Positions 62,620-64,000 of a stretch of DNA of 64,000 bases are shown piece by piece. The stretch's first letter is position 1. Each line of letters opens with the position of its first letter. Source of the stretch: Tabrizicola sp. (GTDB taxonomy: Bacteria > Pseudomonadota > Alphaproteobacteria > Rhodobacterales > Rhodobacteraceae); assembly GCF_016793705.1 (NCBI RefSeq), contig NZ_JAEULO010000052.1, positions 62,001-126,000 of the forward strand. Reading direction: 5' to 3'. The position numbers were made by a program, and so were the translations under genes. The notes beneath the pieces are model-generated. The model made no database searches. It saw only the letters and a program-made list of their open reading frames with translations, and had not been told where the DNA came from.

Positions 62620-63345
62620 GTGGAGCCATTGGGGAAAGGCGGAATGGTGGCGCGGCTGGCGCAGGGGGCGGCGGACATGCGCCGCGTCATGACCTTCCGC
62701 CGGGCAGCCTTTCCGCGTGTCGCAGGCGAGGAGGAGGACGCTCAGGACGCCCTTTCCGCCCATGTGATGGTCGAGGGCGAGGGCGGGCTGCTGGCTTATT
62801 TCCGGGTCATGCTCTTCGGCTGGGGGGCCGGGCTGGAACTGGGCTATGTGGCGCGGTTCTACGATGTCGGGCCTCTGGCGGGCTATGCGAGGCCGGTCGC
62901 GGAGATGGGGCGGTTCTGCGTGGCGCCCGGCGGGGTGCATCCGGATGTGCTGCGGCTGGCCTGGGGCGCGATGACGCGGCTGGTCGACGAGGGGCAGGCG
63001 GGGTTGATCGTGGGGTGTTCCTCGTTCCGGGGGGCCGACTGGACACGGCACCGGGCGGGGCTTGCATTGCTGGCGGAGGAGTTCGTGGGGCCTGCAGAGC
63101 ACTTGCCGGGTCGGAAGGCGGCGGAGATGGTCGACTATCCGGCGCTTGTGGGGCCGGTCACGGACCGCAGGGCCTCGCTCGCCGGGTTGCCGCCGCTGTT
63201 GCGGACCTATCTGGGGATGGGGGGCTGGGTCTCGGATCACGCTGTGGTGGACCGGGAGCTGGACACGCTGCATGTCTTCACCTGCGTGGAGGTCGACCGG
63301 GTGCCCCCGGCGCGGGCAGCGAGCCTGCGGGCGGTGGCGGGGTAA
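62620..63345 (+). CDS. OlsB-like GNAT N-acyltransferase
   Basis: A 241-residue member of the Acetyltransf_5/OlsB-type GNAT family, in which OlsB adds a 3-hydroxyacyl chain to ornithine for ornithine lipids. The segments [59 protein letters not shown] and [21 protein letters not shown] follow the family. The substrate is inferred; it is shorter than most OlsB and could act on other amines. The frame starts at GTG 62620; ATG 62644 is an alternative. The stop TAA is 1 bp before the palindrome of copy 4. Confidence 0.75.
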   Translation: MEPLGKGGMVARLAQGAADMRRVMTFRRAAFPRVAGEEEDAQDALSAHVMVEGEGGLLAYFRVMLFGWGAGLELGYVARFYDVGPLAGYARPVAEMGRFCVAPGGVHPDVLRLAWGAMTRLVDEGQAGLIVGCSSFRGADWTRHRAGLALLAEEFVGPAEHLPGRKAAEMVDYPALVGPVTDRRASLAGLPPLLRTYLGMGGWVSDHAVVDRELDTLHVFTCVEVDRVPPARAASLRAVAG

Positions 63346-63346
63346 G

Positions 63347-63424
63347 TGTCCACGGTGGACATTTTCAGATACTCAAGAAGATTCAATATCTTATGAGTTT
63401 TCGTTAGGGTGGTGTTAAGGGTTG
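63347..63424 (+). repeat. Composite palindrome element, copy 4
   Basis: Palindrome TGTCCACGGTGGACA (63347-63361), 19 bp, ATTCAATATCTT (63381-63392), 10 bp, GTTAGGG, 5 bp, TTAAGGGTT. TTAG (63404-63407), 7 bp, TTAA (63415-63418). It begins 1 bp after the stop of the OlsB-like gene, on its strand. The best-kept copy. Confidence 0.9.
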
Positions 63425-63434
63425 CGCCGGACGG

Positions 63435-63974
63435 TTATCCCCCGCCATATACAGCCTTGATCTCCGCTCCGATGGCATAGGCTTCGGCTTCCACCGCCTG
63501 ATGGTCGGTGACGTAGCGCCGGGCGAAGTCCATCAGGCCCCAGCGGCGAAACTGTTCGACATGCTTCACCTCGTGGCCCCAGAGGGCGATGTTGGTCTGG
63601 GCGTCCCCGGCGTCGTGGAAGATGATCGTGTCGATGGCGGTGACGGCAGTGGCGTCGCTGTAGCGCATCGAGAGGGACTGGATGGTGGCGTCCTCGGCTA
63701 CGCCGACGCGGTATTCGATGCTGTCGAGGAGGTCGGCGGGATACCAGGCGAGAAGGGCTTCGCGAATCCGCGGGGGCATGGGTTCCGTGCCCTGCGCCCA
63801 GGCGGCGTCGCGGGAGGCGACCAGCGCGTTGGCAAGCGCGGTGGCGGCGATCTCGATCCCGGTCTCGAATGCGGCGTTTGGGTCGAGAAGGCCCTGGGCC
63901 TGCGGGGCCGTCGCGGGGAGGGCCGCGAGGCAGAGGAGAGCGGCAAGCTTCAGGGGGGCACGTCTGCGGCGCAT
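63435..63974 (-). CDS. Secreted HExxH protein (DUF4157-like)
   Basis: A 179-residue protein with a signal peptide (MRRRRAPLKLAALLCLAALPATAPQAQ). The region WGHEVKHVEQFRRWGL has the zinc-metallopeptidase HExxH, and DHQAVEAEAYAIGAE downstream offers a glutamate as third ligand. It resembles DUF4157, short secreted metallopeptidase-like domains that occur with toxins and surface proteins. Whether it is active is unknown. It converges with the OlsB-like gene; composite copy 4 lies between them. The start is 26 bp from the window end, so a longer N-terminus cannot be ruled out. Confidence 0.8.
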   Translation of the reverse strand: MRRRRAPLKLAALLCLAALPATAPQAQGLLDPNAAFETGIEIAATALANALVASRDAAWAQGTEPMPPRIREALLAWYPADLLDSIEYRVGVAEDATIQSLSMRYSDATAVTAIDTIIFHDAGDAQTNIALWGHEVKHVEQFRRWGLMDFARRYVTDHQAVEAEAYAIGAEIKAVYGGG

Positions 63975-64000
63975 GGGCGAAGGGTGCCAAGGATGGGAGC

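Noticed and set aside
63347-63361. TGTCCACGGTGGACA as an intrinsic terminator hairpin
   Set aside because: The 7-bp arms leave a one-base loop, and no U-tract follows consistently. A separate strong hairpin terminator is present behind copy 2, so the palindrome does not need to do this.

Overview
This 64 kb window is a stretch of core chromosome from a high-GC alphaproteobacterium of the order Rhodobacterales (family Rhodobacteraceae, Rhodobacter-like). The placement rests on gene content and order: the tandem GAPDH genes near transketolase, zapA divergent to tkt, the plsX-fabH-ihfA-merR block preceded by rpmF and a DUF177 gene, a two-gene lysis cassette of the gene-transfer-agent type, a GTTC-N7-GTTC SOS box in front of uvrA, and intergenic repeats of a kind familiar in this family. 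I cannot fix the genus from the sequence alone. There are no rRNA genes, no CRISPR array, no intact insertion sequence and no prophage block.

Layout. 1-7.2 kb: 3' end of prfB, a secreted protein, a DUF2189 membrane protein, then a leftward group with a DHA2 exporter, a bactofilin, its M23 peptidase partner, a DUF455 ferritin-like protein and peroxiredoxin Bcp. 7.3-13.7 kb: a rightward run of a giant AsmA/YhdP-like protein, queA, an MFS transporter and a DUF924 protein. 13.8-20.5 kb: lpdA coupled to a methyltransferase gene, another MFS transporter, LexA-type regulated uvrA, and a His-rich secreted protein. 20.7-25.8 kb: an NCS1 permease, mmsA, a divergent LysR regulator, a CBS protein and coaD. 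25.8-34 kb: a DUF1127 small protein, gap1, a 47-residue membrane protein with a TTG start, gap2, DUF808, DUF2934, HPP-CBS and tkt. LacI-type palindromes precede both gap genes. 33.8-39.1 kb: a coiled-coil protein, zapA and a MliC-like inhibitor rightward; purL, GNAT, bolA, three small membrane proteins and grxD leftward. 39.2-45.1 kb: a DGPF protein with an ECF42-type sigma factor, a candidate small RNA, a LysR regulator, murI, a BrnT/BrnA toxin-antitoxin pair coupled to DUF1684, and a formate/nitrite channel. 45.2-47.1 kb: divergent efp and epmA, bracketed by inverted copies of a short composite repeat. 47.3-57.2 kb: argC, ccmE, endolysin and holin, argS, a SPOR protein, nagZ, scpA, scpB, two small genes and a dCTP deaminase. 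57.2-64 kb: tRNA-Pro(GGG), a MerR-type gene, ihfA, fabH, plsX, rpmF, DUF177, bamE, msrB, an OlsB-like acyltransferase and an HExxH protein.

The most unusual signal is a repeat of about 75 bp present four times (near 15.86, 45.24, 47.01 and 63.38 kb). Each copy has a perfect 15-bp palindrome TGTCCAC-N-GTGGACA, then 18-20 bp, an ATCAATATCTT-like core, exactly 10 bp, and a TTAR-N7-TTAR module that resembles a CtrA box. Three copies begin 1-2 bp after a stop codon, on the strand of that gene, and two of them face outward around efp-epmA. I cannot match this element to anything I know. Other leads are a REP-like GTAGG hairpin family (five copies), two long AAAATTTT palindromes, an unannotated small RNA with its own promoter and terminator, and a BolA-Grx4 operon enclosing three uncharacterised membrane proteins.
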